A model generated the notes under the pieces. The model saw only the letters and a program-made list of their open reading frames with translations, was not told where the DNA came from and ran no database searches. A stretch of DNA of 64,000 nucleotides from Mycobacterium sp. 1554424.7. GTDB taxonomy: Bacteria; Actinomycetota; Actinomycetes; Mycobacteriales; Mycobacteriaceae. Each line of letters begins with the position of its first letter. The first letter of the stretch is position 1. The position numbers and the translations under genes are program-made. The stretch covers positions 186,001 to 250,000 of the forward strand of contig NZ_LZSE01000105.1 in NCBI RefSeq assembly GCF_001665295.1. The letters run 5' to 3'. Positions 28,484 through 38,173 of this stretch are shown piece by piece.

Positions 28484-29122
28484 ATGCAACTTACGCACTT
28501 CGGCCATTCCTGCCTACTAGCCGAGTTCGACAACACGCGTGTGCTTTTTGATCCTGGTACCTTCGCGCACGGTTTCGAGGGAATCACCGGTCTTTCCGCC
28601 ATCCTCATCACCCACCAGCACCCCGACCACGTCGACGTGAGCCGGCTGCCCGCGCTGCTCGAGGGTAATCCCGATGCGGCGCTCTACGCGGACCCCCAAA
28701 CCACCGAGCAGCTCGGCACGCCGTGCCGGGCGGTGCACGTCGGTGACGAGCTACAGGTCGGCGAGCTGACCGTCCGGGCCGTCGGTGGCCGCCACGCCGT
28801 GATCCACCCGGAAATCCCTGTGATAGAAAACATTTCGTTTCTGGTCGGCGACGGGGGCCACGCCGCGAGGCTGATGCACCCCGGCGACGCGCTGTTCGTG
28901 CCCGACGAGCCGGTGGACGTGCTGGCCGCGCCGGCCGCGGCTCCGTGGATGAAGATCGCCGAGGCCGTCGACTACCTGCGCGCGGTGGCACCGGCGCGGG
29001 CGGTGCCCATCCACCAGGGGATCATCGCCCCGGACGCGCGGGGCATTTACTACGGCCGGCTCACCGAGATGACCACCACCGACTTCCAGGTGCTCCCCGA
29101 AGAAAGCGCGGTCACCTTCTAG
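28484..29122 (+). CDS. MBL-fold metallo-hydrolase (Rv0786c-like)
   Basis: A 212-residue metallo-beta-lactamase-fold protein of the UlaG-like branch. The metal-binding motif is ILITHQHPDHVD (HxHxDH) near residue 50, with further candidate ligands at VGGRHAVIH and AVPIHQG. ATG 28484 starts seven bases after CACAAT, a possible -10, so the message may be leaderless. Only 33 bases separate it from the divergent secreted-protein gene. It converges on the FAD oxidoreductase, with a long hairpin between. Confidence 0.87.
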   Translation: MQLTHFGHSCLLAEFDNTRVLFDPGTFAHGFEGITGLSAILITHQHPDHVDVSRLPALLEGNPDAALYADPQTTEQLGTPCRAVHVGDELQVGELTVRAVGGRHAVIHPEIPVIENISFLVGDGGHAARLMHPGDALFVPDEPVDVLAAPAAAPWMKIAEAVDYLRAVAPARAVPIHQGIIAPDARGIYYGRLTEMTTTDFQVLPEESAVTF

Positions 29123-29124
29123 CG

Positions 29125-29182
29125 CGAGCAGACGCAAACTCGCACGATTGCACGTCGAATCGTGCGATTTTGTGTCTGGTCG
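29125..29182. repeat. Long hairpin, dispersed repeat family copy 1
   Basis: Two 25-base arms (left starting CGAGCAGACGCAAACTCGCA) pair with three mismatches around an eight-base loop. The arm sequence is close to that of the hairpin at 49735-49792. Both lie between convergent genes. It probably acts as a bidirectional terminator or as a mobile small repeat. Confidence 0.8.
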
Positions 29183-29185
29183 GCG

Positions 29186-30853
29186 TTACGAAATGTCGTC
29201 GGCGGCGCCGCGGCCGGCGGCGCGCCCGGAGAAGATGCAGCCGCCCAGAAATGTGCCCTCCAGCGCCCGGTAGCCGTGCACGCCGCCGCCGCCGAACCCG
29301 GCCACCTCGCCGGCGGCATACAGCCCGGTCAGCGGGGTGCCGTCGGCCCTCAGCACCCGCCCGGCCAGGTCGGTCTCGATGCCGCCCAACGTCTTTCGGG
29401 TCAGGATGTGTAGCTTGACGGCGATCAGCGGCCCGGCTTTGGGATCGGTCAGCCGGTGCGGCGCCACCACCCGGCCCAGCCGGTCGCCGAGGTAGCCGCG
29501 CGCGGCGCGAATCGCGGTGATCTGGCCGTCCTTGCTGAACCGGTTGGCCACCTCGCGGTCGCGGGCGGTCACCTCGGCCTCCACCGTGGCGTAGTCGAGG
29601 GGCTCCACATCGGGCAGCTTGTTCATCGCGGTCACCAGCTCGCGCAGCGAGCCCGCGCTGACGAAGTCCACGCCCCGGTCGATGAAGGCCTGCACCGGTG
29701 CCGGCGGTCCTGCACTCGCCCGGTTGCGCAGCAGCTCGCGCACGCTCTGCCCGGTCAGGTCCGGGTTCTGCTCCTGGCCCGAGAGGGCGAACTCCTTTTC
29801 AATGATCTTGGCGTTCAACACAAACCAGGTGTAGTCGTGCCCGGACTTGGTGATGTGCTCGAGCGTGCCGAGGGTGTCGAACCCCGGATACAGCGGCACC
29901 GGCAACCGCTTGCCGGACGCGTCCAGCCACAGCGACGAGGGGCCCGGGATGATGCGGATGCCGTGCAGCGGCCAGATCGGGTCGTGGTTGGTGATGCCCT
30001 CGGTGTAGTGCCACATCCGGTCGGGGTTGATCACCCGCGCGCCGGCCCGCTGGGAGATGCCGATCATCCTGCCGTCGACGTGCGCGGGCACGCCGCTGAG
30101 CAGCTGCTCGGGGACGCGGCCCATCCGAGTCGGCCAGTTCTTGCGGACCAGTTCGTGATTGCCGCCGATGCCGCCGCTGGTGACGATCACCGCGGAAGCG
30201 CGGAATTCGAACTGGCCCACTGCCTTTCGCGACGACGCCACGCCGCGCGCCGCCGCCGACGGCTCCAACACCGTGCCGCGGACGCCGGTCACCGCGTCAC
30301 CCTCGACGATCAGCTCGTCGACCTGGTGGCGGTGCGCAAAGCGCAACGAGGAGCGGTCCCGCAGCCGGCGCGCGAAGATCTCGACCAGCGCCGGCCCGGT
30401 GCCCCAGGTGATGTGAAAGCGGGGCACCGAATTGCCATGCCCCTGGGCGCCATAACCACCACGCTCGGCCCAGCCCACCAACGGAAAGATCTTGAGCCCG
30501 CGGGCGCGCAGCCAGCTGCGCTTCTCCCCGGCGGCGAAATCGACGTAGGCGTGCGCCCATTGGCGCGGCCAGTAGTCTTCGGGACGGTCGAACGCCGCCG
30601 TGCCGAGCCAATCCTGCAGCGCCAGTTCGTGGCTGTCGCGGATGCCCAGGCGGCGTTGCTCCGGGCTGTCGACGAAGAACAGGCCGCCGAACGACCAGAA
30701 CGCCTGCCCGCCCAGATTGGCGCTGTTCTCCTGGTCGAGGATCAGCACCCGCAGGCCGCGCTCCACCAGCTCGCAGGCGGCCACCAGGCCCGAGAGGCCG
30801 GCACCGACGACGATGGCGTCGGCGCCGAACCCCGCGGCAGAAGAATCGCTCAT
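29186..30853 (-). CDS. FAD-binding dehydrogenase (Rv0785-like)
   Basis: A 555-residue flavoprotein of the fumarate reductase/3-ketosteroid dehydrogenase superfamily. It has the N-terminal FAD motif AIVVGAGLSGLVAACELVERGLRVLILDQE, the internal VIVTSGGIGGNHELVRK, and the C-terminal GLYAAGEVAGFGGGGVHGYRALEGTFLGGC that closes the FAD site. No signal peptide or heme motif is present. The substrate is unknown, and steroid or related dehydrogenation is only an inference from the superfamily. It lies 46 bases after the DUF2334-like gene, probably in one transcript. Confidence 0.9.
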   Translation of the reverse strand: MSDSSAAGFGADAIVVGAGLSGLVAACELVERGLRVLILDQENSANLGGQAFWSFGGLFFVDSPEQRRLGIRDSHELALQDWLGTAAFDRPEDYWPRQWAHAYVDFAAGEKRSWLRARGLKIFPLVGWAERGGYGAQGHGNSVPRFHITWGTGPALVEIFARRLRDRSSLRFAHRHQVDELIVEGDAVTGVRGTVLEPSAAARGVASSRKAVGQFEFRASAVIVTSGGIGGNHELVRKNWPTRMGRVPEQLLSGVPAHVDGRMIGISQRAGARVINPDRMWHYTEGITNHDPIWPLHGIRIIPGPSSLWLDASGKRLPVPLYPGFDTLGTLEHITKSGHDYTWFVLNAKIIEKEFALSGQEQNPDLTGQSVRELLRNRASAGPPAPVQAFIDRGVDFVSAGSLRELVTAMNKLPDVEPLDYATVEAEVTARDREVANRFSKDGQITAIRAARGYLGDRLGRVVAPHRLTDPKAGPLIAVKLHILTRKTLGGIETDLAGRVLRADGTPLTGLYAAGEVAGFGGGGVHGYRALEGTFLGGCIFSGRAAGRGAADDIS

Positions 30854-30899
30854 GTCCGAACAGGGTAGTGGCCCCGCCGGCGAGCCGATCAGACGCTCG

Positions 30900-31604
30900 T
30901 CAGGCGGCGTCGAGGACCGCGCTGTGCGGCCGCCACTTGTACACCGTCGGGGTGCAGCCGTGCATCGACGCCAGGTCGACCGCGTCGAGCATCGCCTGCA
31001 GCGGCCCCGGCTTGCGCAACTGGTGCGCGGCCACCGCGACCCGCACGATGCCGCCGCGGCGGGCGATCCGCTCCGCGGAGAGCACGACCATGCGGCACCA
31101 CCACGGCTCGGTCAGGAAGCCCTCGCCGATGCCCAGCACGCGCGTCCGTACCGTGCTGTGCCGGACCAGGTCGGTGATCCCGTGCAGATCGGCGAGCAGC
31201 CGAAAACCGTTCTGCGGCAACGCCTTGACGACACCCGGGGATACCACCCAGCCCGGCGCCGCAAAGAGCCGGGTGCGCAGCCCGAGGTGCTCGAGCACGC
31301 GGTCGGCGCCCATCAGCCGCAGGTTGGCCTCGTGCGCGCGCAGCACCGCGAATTCGCCGCGGCGCTTCTTGGTTGCGGGGTCGTCGTAGCCGTGCAGCAC
31401 GATGGCGTCGCCGCCGGCCCGACGGGCTGTGAGCCACTCCACGGTGCGGGGGTCGCGGTCGAGTCGGTAGTCGCCCTTGAGGCGGGGAGCAACCAGCAAC
31501 GAAACGGGGACCTTGCGGGCGTCCATTTGTGCGCAGAACGCCTCGACGTCGCCCAGGGTCCGTTCGCCGATCCCCGAGACCGAGACGATCAATTTTCCAG
31601 ACAC
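30900..31604 (-). CDS. Polysaccharide deacetylase-like protein (DUF2334)
   Basis: A 234-residue NodB/deacetylase-like protein starting at GTG 31604 (VSGKLIVSVSGIGERTL). It shows VSLLVAPRLKGDYRL, then DAIVLHGYDD and FAVLRAHEANLRLMGADRVLEHLGLRTRLFAAPGW, the latter with the APGW motif of this branch. HxxxH-type metal ligands are partly visible. The protein has no signal peptide, so a cytoplasmic sugar or amide substrate is likely. Position matches Rv0784. Confidence 0.82.
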   Translation of the reverse strand: MSGKLIVSVSGIGERTLGDVEAFCAQMDARKVPVSLLVAPRLKGDYRLDRDPRTVEWLTARRAGGDAIVLHGYDDPATKKRRGEFAVLRAHEANLRLMGADRVLEHLGLRTRLFAAPGWVVSPGVVKALPQNGFRLLADLHGITDLVRHSTVRTRVLGIGEGFLTEPWWCRMVVLSAERIARRGGIVRVAVAAHQLRKPGPLQAMLDAVDLASMHGCTPTVYKWRPHSAVLDAA

Positions 31605-31803
31605 ACCTGCAGTTTGACGATTCCAGGTGTCGGGATGGTGAAGGACACGCAGACGGCAGGCGTATATCGGCCTAGGCCGCAAAACCGGCCCGGCAAGCAC
31701 GGAAGCGGCGAAAATACGCGCATCCGGGCGACCGAACGGCCCGCGACAGCAAACGCGTCCCGGCACCGGCGGAACCAATCGATTCGATATGCTAAGCAAC
31801 GCC

Positions 31804-33405
31804 ATGGACAAGGCCCCTTCAGCAGCGGCCGACACCCCGCCGCCCACCGCTCCGGCTCAGCAGCCGGGCGCCCATGTGTACCCCGACAAGCTGGACGCCA
31901 GGCTGTTTCGGGTCTCGGGGGTATGCCTCCTTGCCACCGTGATGGCGATCCTGGACGTCACCGTCGTCGCCGTGGCGCAACGCACCTTCATCGACCAGTT
32001 CGGCTCCTCGCAGGTCGTCGTCGCCTGGACGATGACCGGCTACACGCTGGCCCTGGCGACCGTGATCCCGCTGACGGGCTGGGCCGCCGACCGGTTCGGC
32101 ACCAAACGGCTTTTCATGGGATCTGTGGTGGCATTCGCGTTGGGGTCGCTGCTGTGCGCGGTGGCGTCAACGATCCTGCAGCTCATCGTGTTTCGGGTGG
32201 TGCAGGGCATCGGCGGCGGCATGCTGATGCCGCTGGGGTTCATGATCATGACCCGCGAGGCGGGCCCCGCGCGGCTCGGTCGCCTGATGTCCATCCTGAG
32301 CATCCCCATGCTGCTCGCGCCGATCGGTGGGCCCATCCTGGGCGGCTGGCTCATCGACACCTCCAGCTGGCGCTGGATCTTCCTGATCAACTTGCCGATT
32401 GGGCTCCTGACGCTGGGGCTGGCGGCGGTCGTGTTCCCCGGGGATCACCCGGCGCGCTCCGAGACATTCGACGTCGTCGGCGCGCTGCTGCTGTCGCCCG
32501 GCCTGGCCACGTTCCTGTTCGCGGTGTCGTCCGTCCCGCGCTGCGGCACGGTGGCCGATCGTCGCGTCCTGATTCCGGCGACCGTCGGCCTCCTGTTGAT
32601 CGCGGCGTTCGTCGTGCACGCGCGGCGCCGCGTCGACCACCCGCTGATCGATTTGCGGCTTTTCCAGAACAAGGTGATCACCCACGCCAACGTGACGATG
32701 CTGGTCTTCGCCGGCGCTTTTTTCGGTGCCGGCCTGCTGCTTCCGAGCTACTTCCAGCAGGTGTTGCACCAGACGCCGATGCAGGCCGGCGTCCACATGA
32801 TCCCGCAGGGCCTGGGCGCCATGCTGACCATGCGGCTGACCGGACCGCTGGTGGACAGGCAGGGCCCGGGCAAGATCGTGCTGGTCGGCATCGCGTTGAT
32901 CACCGCCGGAATGGGCGCGTTCGCGTTCGGCGTGGCCCGGCAGGCGGGATACCTGCCCACGCTGCTGGTTGCCCTGGCGGTCATGGGCCTGGGCATGGGG
33001 TGCACCATGATGCCGCTCTCCGTCGCGTCGGTGCAGGCGCTCTCCCCGCACCAGATCGCCCGCGGCACAACGCTGATGAGCGTCAGCAACCAGGTGGGCG
33101 GTTCGATGGGAACCGCGTTGATGTCGATGATCCTCACCAACCAGTTCAACCGAAGCGAGAACATCGTCGCGGCAAATAAACTCGCGGGCCTCCAGCAGCA
33201 GGCCGCCGCCACCGGGACGCCGGTCGACCCGTCCGCGATACCCCCGAAGGCGCTCGCCCCCGGCTTCCCCGGCAGCGTGCTGCACGACCTTTCCCACGCC
33301 TACACAACGATATTCGTGATCGCGGCCGTGGTGGTGACCTTCACCGTCATTCCGGCGATGTTCCTGCCGAGGCAGCCGGCGAGCGTGACGGCGGGCGAGG
33401 ATTAG
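31804..33405 (+). CDS. emrB: MFS drug exporter, DHA2 family (EmrB/QacA-like)
   Basis: A 533-residue 14-helix proton antiporter. TM1 carries MAILDVTVVAVAQRTF (motif D-like). Motif A is GWAADRFGTKRLF and motif C is LLAPIGGPILGGWLIDTSSWRWIFLINLPIG, which defines DHA2 exporters. I preferred ATG 31804 over 31789. TATGCT at 31788-31793 looks like a -10 element and would place the earlier ATG outside the message. Substrates are probably lipophilic drugs or lipids. The convergent TetR gene, overlapping by four bases at the stop, is a likely regulator. Confidence 0.92.
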   Translation: MDKAPSAAADTPPPTAPAQQPGAHVYPDKLDARLFRVSGVCLLATVMAILDVTVVAVAQRTFIDQFGSSQVVVAWTMTGYTLALATVIPLTGWAADRFGTKRLFMGSVVAFALGSLLCAVASTILQLIVFRVVQGIGGGMLMPLGFMIMTREAGPARLGRLMSILSIPMLLAPIGGPILGGWLIDTSSWRWIFLINLPIGLLTLGLAAVVFPGDHPARSETFDVVGALLLSPGLATFLFAVSSVPRCGTVADRRVLIPATVGLLLIAAFVVHARRRVDHPLIDLRLFQNKVITHANVTMLVFAGAFFGAGLLLPSYFQQVLHQTPMQAGVHMIPQGLGAMLTMRLTGPLVDRQGPGKIVLVGIALITAGMGAFAFGVARQAGYLPTLLVALAVMGLGMGCTMMPLSVASVQALSPHQIARGTTLMSVSNQVGGSMGTALMSMILTNQFNRSENIVAANKLAGLQQQAAATGTPVDPSAIPPKALAPGFPGSVLHDLSHAYTTIFVIAAVVVTFTVIPAMFLPRQPASVTAGED

Positions 33406-33965
33406 CCCTCGAACAGCATGGCGGCGATCCGCGCGACGGTGTCCATCGGATCGGCCTGCTTGATCGCAGCGTGGACCGCGTCGTTGAGCCACAGGGTCGA
33501 AAACCCGTGCACCAGTGACCATGCCGCCAGCTGGGCGGCGGCGGGATCGGCTTGCGCGTTCGGATCCCGCAACGTCGCAACCCCGCGGGAAAGTTCGGCG
33601 CCGGCCGCGACCTCGGCGGCGGCCAGTTCGACGTCGGAGGCGTCGAGGAGCGACCGGTCGAACATCACCTGATAGTGGCCGGGGTGCTCGAGGGCGAACC
33701 GCACGTAGGCCAGGGCGGCGCCGGTGAAGTCGCCGCGGGCCCCCGTCAGCGCCTCGGTCAGCAGCCGAAAACCCTCGGTGGCCAGCGCGGTGAACAACCC
33801 CCGCCGATCGGTGAAGTGGTGCGCGGGCGCGGCGTGCGACACGCCCGCGCTGCGCGCCAGTTCCCGCAACGAGATCCCGTCCGCGCCGCGCTCGGCGACC
33901 AGGCGCGCGGCCTCGGCGAGGATCACCGCGCGCAGGTCGCCGTGGTGGTAGTTGGGCCGGGTCAC
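33402..33965 (-). CDS. TetR-family regulator
   Basis: A 187-residue TetR protein. The HTH is NYHHGDLRAVILAEAARLVAERGADGISLRELARSAGVSHAAPAHHFTDRRGLFTAL. A C-terminal helical ligand pocket follows. GTG 33965 lies six bases after a minus-strand -10 (TATGCT, 33977-33972), so the message is leaderless. It is convergent with the exporter and divergent from the DoxX-like gene. Repeated TGWCTAGAT elements in the promoter region (33995 and 34038) are possible binding half-sites. Confidence 0.88.
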   Translation of the reverse strand: MTRPNYHHGDLRAVILAEAARLVAERGADGISLRELARSAGVSHAAPAHHFTDRRGLFTALATEGFRLLTEALTGARGDFTGAALAYVRFALEHPGHYQVMFDRSLLDASDVELAAAEVAAGAELSRGVATLRDPNAQADPAAAQLAAWSLVHGFSTLWLNDAVHAAIKQADPMDTVARIAAMLFEG

Positions 33966-34051
33966 GCCGCCAGCATAGCGGTCGAACTTGACAATGACTA
34001 GATAGCGGTTTACCGTCGAGTCCTGGAATCTTGTCACTGTCTAGATTGGAA

Positions 34052-34507
34052 ATGATTCAGATGGCCCCGTTGATCACGCTGCTGCTGAGCACCGTCGCCG
34101 CCCGAAGCATCGGCTGGCTGGGCGTCGCTTACGTCAACAGCTGGACGGCGGCGCTCGCCGTCGGGCTGGCGGCGATGTTCGTGCTGACCGGATTCGCCCA
34201 CTTCGCGCCGCCGATGCGGCGCGACCTGATCGCGATCGTGCCGCCGCGCCTGCCCGCGCCCGGCTACCTGGTCACCATCACCGGACTGCTGGAGCTGCTC
34301 GGAGCCGCGGGTCTGCTGGTCCCGGCGACCCGGGTGGCCGCCGCCGTCTGCCTCGCGGTGCTGATGCTGGCCATGTTCCCGGCCAACGTCTACGCCTCCC
34401 GGATGCCCGATCCCCCCAAGTCGACGACGACCCGGCTACCCCTGCGGACCGCGATCCAGGTCGTCTTCCTGGCCGCCGCCGTAGCGGTCGCGGTCGGCGG
34501 CGGCTAG
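34052..34507 (+). CDS. DoxX-like integral membrane protein
   Basis: A small protein of about 151 residues with four hydrophobic helices. The pattern (TGFAHFAPPMRRDLIAIVPPRLPAPGYLVTITGLLELLGAAGLLVP, then MFPANVYASRMPDPPKS) matches the DoxX-like family. The function is unknown, with redox or lipid membrane roles suggested for relatives. The start is uncertain among TTG 34031, ATG 34052 and ATG 34061. The last 72 bases overlap the convergent ptrB gene. It is divergent from a TetR gene that may regulate it. Confidence 0.82.
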   Translation: MIQMAPLITLLLSTVAARSIGWLGVAYVNSWTAALAVGLAAMFVLTGFAHFAPPMRRDLIAIVPPRLPAPGYLVTITGLLELLGAAGLLVPATRVAAAVCLAVLMLAMFPANVYASRMPDPPKSTTTRLPLRTAIQVVFLAAAVAVAVGGG

Positions 34508-36598
34508 CAGCCACGCGTACTGGAACGCGGTTTCCTGCCAGGCCTTGTAGCGACCGCTGACGCCGCCGTGGCCCGCGTTCATCTGAGTCTTCAGCAGGAT
34601 CGGATTGCCGTCGGCGTTGGCGTGCCGAAGCGCGGCGACCCACTTGGCCGGCTCCACGTAGTAAACCCGGGTGTCGTTCAAGGACGTCATCGCCAGAATG
34701 GCCGGGTACCGCCGGGCCTCGACGTTCTCATAGGGCGAATACGACTTCATGTACGAGTAGACATCGCTGTCGCTCAGCGGGTTTCCCCATTCGTCCCATT
34801 CGGTGACGGTCAGCGGCAGCGAGGGATCGAGGATCGTGGTCAGCGGGTCGACGAACGGGACCTGCGCGAGGATGCCCGCGAAAAGCTCCGGCGCCAGGTT
34901 GGCCACCGCGCCCACCAGCAGGCCCCCCGCGCTGCCGCCCAGCGCGACCAGCTGCTGCGGCCGCGTCAGCCCCGAATCAACCAAATGCCTTGCCACCGCG
35001 ACGAAATCGGTGAAGGTGTTCTTCTTCTCCAAGAGCTTGCCGTGCTCGTACCACAGCCGGCCCATCTCGCCGCCGCCGCGGACGTGGGCGATGGCGAACA
35101 CCATGCCGCGGTCCAGCAGCGACAGCCGGGCGATGGAAAAGCTTGGGTCGGTGCATATCTCGTAGGCGCCGTAACCGTAGAGCAGCGCCGGTGCGGGAAA
35201 CCCGATGTCGGCGCGGTGCACGATCGACACCGGGATCCGGGTGCCGTCGTCCGCCCGCGCCCAGTCGCGCCGTTCGACGTAGTCGTCGGGCCGGTAGCCG
35301 CCGAGGACGGGTTGCTCGCGCAGCAGGGTGCGCTCGCCGGTGGCGAGGGCGATGTCGTACACCTGCGCCGGGGTGACCAAGGACCCGGCCCTGATCCGCA
35401 GCTTGGGCGAATCCCAGCTCGGATTGCCCCCCAGCCCGCTCGACATCAGCTCCGAGTCGAAAGAGATTTCCTCGGGTTCACCGTATTGCCCGTCGGAACC
35501 GATGGGCCACAACTGAATCCGGGGCAGCGCCTCGCGGCGGTAGCTGACGACCAGGTGACGGGCGAAGGCGTCCAGCCCGTCGAGCCGGACGTCGTCGCGG
35601 TGCGGGATCAGCGTGCGCTGCCGCGTCGGGTCGCTCACGGGCGCCTCGGTGAGTGTGAAGTTCACCGCGCCGTCGTTGTGCAGGATCAGGAAGCGGTCCT
35701 GTCCGCCGACCACCGCGTGCTCGACCGAATACTCGACGCCTTCGCGCCGCGGCAGTACGACGGTGAACGGTGCCCGCGGGTCGGCGGAGTCGGCGTAGCG
35801 GATCTCGGAGGTGATGGACGAGCCCGCGGCGATGAAAACGTACTTCTCACTTCGGGTGAGCCCAACGCCGAGCCAATACCGTTCGTCGGCTTCGTGATAC
35901 ACCAGCTCCGACGGCTCGCCTGCGCCGAGCCGGTAGCGCCAGACCTTGTCGGGGCGATGGGCCGGGTCCAGGGTCAGGTAGTACACCGTGCGATTGTCGG
36001 CCGCCCAGGTCGCCCCCGCCGCGATGTCGGCGATCTCATCGGGGTACTGCTCGCCGGTGCGTAAGTCCCTGAACCGCAGGGTATAGCGCTCGTCGCCGAC
36101 GGTATCGACGGAGTACGCCAGCACATTCCCGTCCAGGCTGACCATCGCGGCGCCCAGGGCGAAGAATTCGTGACCCTCGGCTTCGGCGTTCGAGTCGAGC
36201 AAGACCTGCTCGCCGGGGATTTCGGTGTTCTCGTCGAGGATCGGCGGGTCCCAGTCGTCGGGATCGGCGACCGGGCAACGGCATTGGACGCGGTACTGCT
36301 TTCCCTCGAAGGTGCGGGCGTAGTACCACCAGTCGCCCTGGCGGGTCGGCACCGACAGATCGGTCTCCTTGGTGCGCGACTTGATCTCGTCGAAGATCTT
36401 CTGCCGCAACGGCTCCAGGTGTGCCGTCATCGCATCGACGTAGTCGTTCTCGGCCTCCAGGTAGCCGATGACCTCGGGGTCGGCCTTGTCGCGCAACCAT
36501 TCGTACGGATCGACGAAGACGTCACCGTGGAATTCCCGACGGGTCTCCACCCGCTTCGCGACGGGCGGCACCGGCGCGTCCAGTGCGGCGTCCGTCAT
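34436..36598 (-). CDS. ptrB: S9 family oligopeptidase (oligopeptidase B/protease II)
   Basis: A 720-residue cytosolic serine oligopeptidase. Residues about 80-420 form the seven-bladed propeller. The C-terminal alpha/beta hydrolase has [14 protein letters not shown], the nucleophile Ser near residue 552 in [12 protein letters not shown], Asp in [11 protein letters not shown] and His in [10 protein letters not shown]. It cleaves short peptides, probably after basic residues. ATG 36598 overlaps the purC stop (ATGA). As I recall, M. tuberculosis has this gene split as ptrBa/ptrBb, but here the frame is intact. The 3' end overlaps the DoxX-like gene by 72 bases. Confidence 0.95.
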   Translation of the reverse strand: MTDAALDAPVPPVAKRVETRREFHGDVFVDPYEWLRDKADPEVIGYLEAENDYVDAMTAHLEPLRQKIFDEIKSRTKETDLSVPTRQGDWWYYARTFEGKQYRVQCRCPVADPDDWDPPILDENTEIPGEQVLLDSNAEAEGHEFFALGAAMVSLDGNVLAYSVDTVGDERYTLRFRDLRTGEQYPDEIADIAAGATWAADNRTVYYLTLDPAHRPDKVWRYRLGAGEPSELVYHEADERYWLGVGLTRSEKYVFIAAGSSITSEIRYADSADPRAPFTVVLPRREGVEYSVEHAVVGGQDRFLILHNDGAVNFTLTEAPVSDPTRQRTLIPHRDDVRLDGLDAFARHLVVSYRREALPRIQLWPIGSDGQYGEPEEISFDSELMSSGLGGNPSWDSPKLRIRAGSLVTPAQVYDIALATGERTLLREQPVLGGYRPDDYVERRDWARADDGTRIPVSIVHRADIGFPAPALLYGYGAYEICTDPSFSIARLSLLDRGMVFAIAHVRGGGEMGRLWYEHGKLLEKKNTFTDFVAVARHLVDSGLTRPQQLVALGGSAGGLLVGAVANLAPELFAGILAQVPFVDPLTTILDPSLPLTVTEWDEWGNPLSDSDVYSYMKSYSPYENVEARRYPAILAMTSLNDTRVYYVEPAKWVAALRHANADGNPILLKTQMNAGHGGVSGRYKAWQETAFQYAWLLAAADRDRYGGGQEDDLDRGPQG

Positions 36599-37488
36599 GC
36601 GCCCGGACCGATCCAGTCGCCGAAACTCAGGCCCGAAATGCGTTCGTACGCCTCGATGTAACGGCTCCGGGTGGCGTCGATGATCTCGTCGGGAAGCGGC
36701 GGCGGGGGCTGCGACCCGTGGCGATCCCAGCCGGACTCGGGGCTGGTCAGCCAGTTTCGCACGAACTGCTTGTCGAAGCTGGTCTGCACCACACCCGCCC
36801 GGTAGTCGCGGGCGGGCCAGTACCGCGAGGAGTCCGGGGTGAAGATCTCGTCGGCCAGCAGCAGATTGCCGTCGCGGTCGGTCCCGAACTCGAACTTGGT
36901 GTCGGCGATGATGATTCCCCTCGTCAGTGCGTGATCGGCGGCCTGAACGTAGATCTGCAGCGTGCGGTCGCGCAGCTGGTTGGCCCGCACCGCGCCCACC
37001 ATCTCGATCACCCGGGCGAACGAGATGTTCTCGTCGTGGTCCCCCAGCGCCGCCTTCGTCGCCGGGGTGAAGAGCGGGGTGGCGAACTTGCTGGCCTCCA
37101 CCAGGCCCGGCGGCAACGGGATGCCGCAGACCTTGCCGGTGGCCTGGTAGTCCAGCAGCCCCGAGCCGGTCAGGTACCCCCGGGCCACGCACTCCACGGG
37201 AACCATCTCGAGGTGCCGCACCACCAGCGCGCGGCCCAGCACCTCGTCGGGGATGCGCGGGTCGTCGGGGGGCCCGGCCAGGTGGTTGGGGGCGTCCACG
37301 AGGCCGAAGAAGAAGACGCTCATCGCGGTGAGAATGCGGCCCTTGTCCGGGATCGTGCTGTCCAGGACGTAGTCGTACGCGGAGATCCGGTCGCTCGCCA
37401 CCAGGAGCAGGTGCTCGTCGTCGACCCGGTAGATCTCGCGGACCTTACCGCTGGCCACATGCTCGTAGTCGGACAGTGCAGGACGCAT
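36595..37488 (-). CDS. purC: SAICAR synthetase
   Basis: PurC joins aspartate to CAIR with ATP in purine synthesis. The 297-residue protein has the N-terminal [26 protein letters not shown], the family signatures [24 protein letters not shown] and [14 protein letters not shown], and a C-terminal extension usual in actinobacteria. Its stop overlaps the ptrB start by four bases, so the peptidase is translationally coupled to it. Confidence 0.97.
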   Translation of the reverse strand: MRPALSDYEHVASGKVREIYRVDDEHLLLVASDRISAYDYVLDSTIPDKGRILTAMSVFFFGLVDAPNHLAGPPDDPRIPDEVLGRALVVRHLEMVPVECVARGYLTGSGLLDYQATGKVCGIPLPPGLVEASKFATPLFTPATKAALGDHDENISFARVIEMVGAVRANQLRDRTLQIYVQAADHALTRGIIIADTKFEFGTDRDGNLLLADEIFTPDSSRYWPARDYRAGVVQTSFDKQFVRNWLTSPESGWDRHGSQPPPPLPDEIIDATRSRYIEAYERISGLSFGDWIGPGA

Positions 37489-37539
37489 CGAGCCAGCCTA
37501 TCGGGCGCCGAACGCGCGGCCCTGTGCTGGTATTGCGCT

Positions 37540-38169
37540 ATGACATCGCTGCCCTCGCGGGTTCTGCCCTACGCCACCACCCCCGGCCGGCTGGCCCTCC
37601 AACTTTTCAGCGACTTCGCTATCTTCCTGTGGACGGCGCTGTGGCTGGTCGTCGGGACGGCCGTCTACGACGCCATCTCGGCCATCGCCGAGGCCGGCCG
37701 GCAGGTCGAGACCGGTGCGGACGGAGTCGCGGGCAACCTGGCGTCGGCGGGCCAGGGCGCGCACAACATCCCGGTGGTCGGCGATGCGGTCAGCAAGCCA
37801 CTGACCGCGGCCAGCCAGGCCGCGCTCGACATCGCCGGGGCCGGACACAGCCTGGAGACCACCGCCGGCTGGCTGGCGGTGCTGGCGGCGCTGGCGGTCG
37901 TCGCGGTGCCGCTGCTCATCGTGGTCATCCCGTGGCTGTTGTTGCGGCTCCGGTTCTTCCGGCGCAAGTGGACCGTCAGCGGCCTGGCCGCGACGCCGGC
38001 CGGCGAACAGCTGCTCGCGCTGCGGGCCCTGACCAACCGGGCGCCGCGCAAGCTGGCGGCGATCAGCGCGGACCCGGTCGGCGGGTGGCGGCACGAGGAT
38101 CCGGCCACCATCCGGGCGCTGGCCGCGCTGGAATTACGCTCGGCCGGCATCGCGCTGCGCGCCCGCTAG
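37540..38169 (+). CDS. Conserved membrane protein (Rv0779c-like)
   Basis: A 209-residue protein with two membrane helices. One is near residues 22-45 (LFSDFAIFLWTALWLVVGTAVY) and one near 108-132 (WLAVLAALAVVAVPLLIVVIPWLLL). Between them is an alanine/glycine-rich helical loop (GNLASAGQGAHNIPVVGDAVSKPLTAASQ). The C-terminus is cytoplasmic and basic (RLRFFRRKW). No catalytic motif is present and the function is unknown. It is divergent from purC with a 51-base gap. Confidence 0.8.
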   Translation: MTSLPSRVLPYATTPGRLALQLFSDFAIFLWTALWLVVGTAVYDAISAIAEAGRQVETGADGVAGNLASAGQGAHNIPVVGDAVSKPLTAASQAALDIAGAGHSLETTAGWLAVLAALAVVAVPLLIVVIPWLLLRLRFFRRKWTVSGLAATPAGEQLLALRALTNRAPRKLAAISADPVGGWRHEDPATIRALAALELRSAGIALRAR

Positions 38170-38173
38170 CCCG

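Noticed and set aside
31668-31679. CGGCCTAGGCCG palindrome upstream of the exporter
   Set aside because: A 12-bp GC-rich palindrome is common by chance in this DNA and lies far from the assigned -10. No regulator or promoter links to it convincingly.
33995-34046. TGWCTAGAT direct repeat as a firm TetR operator
   Set aside because: Only two nine-base copies 43 bases apart, without clear symmetry. Mentioned under the TetR gene but not listed as a site.
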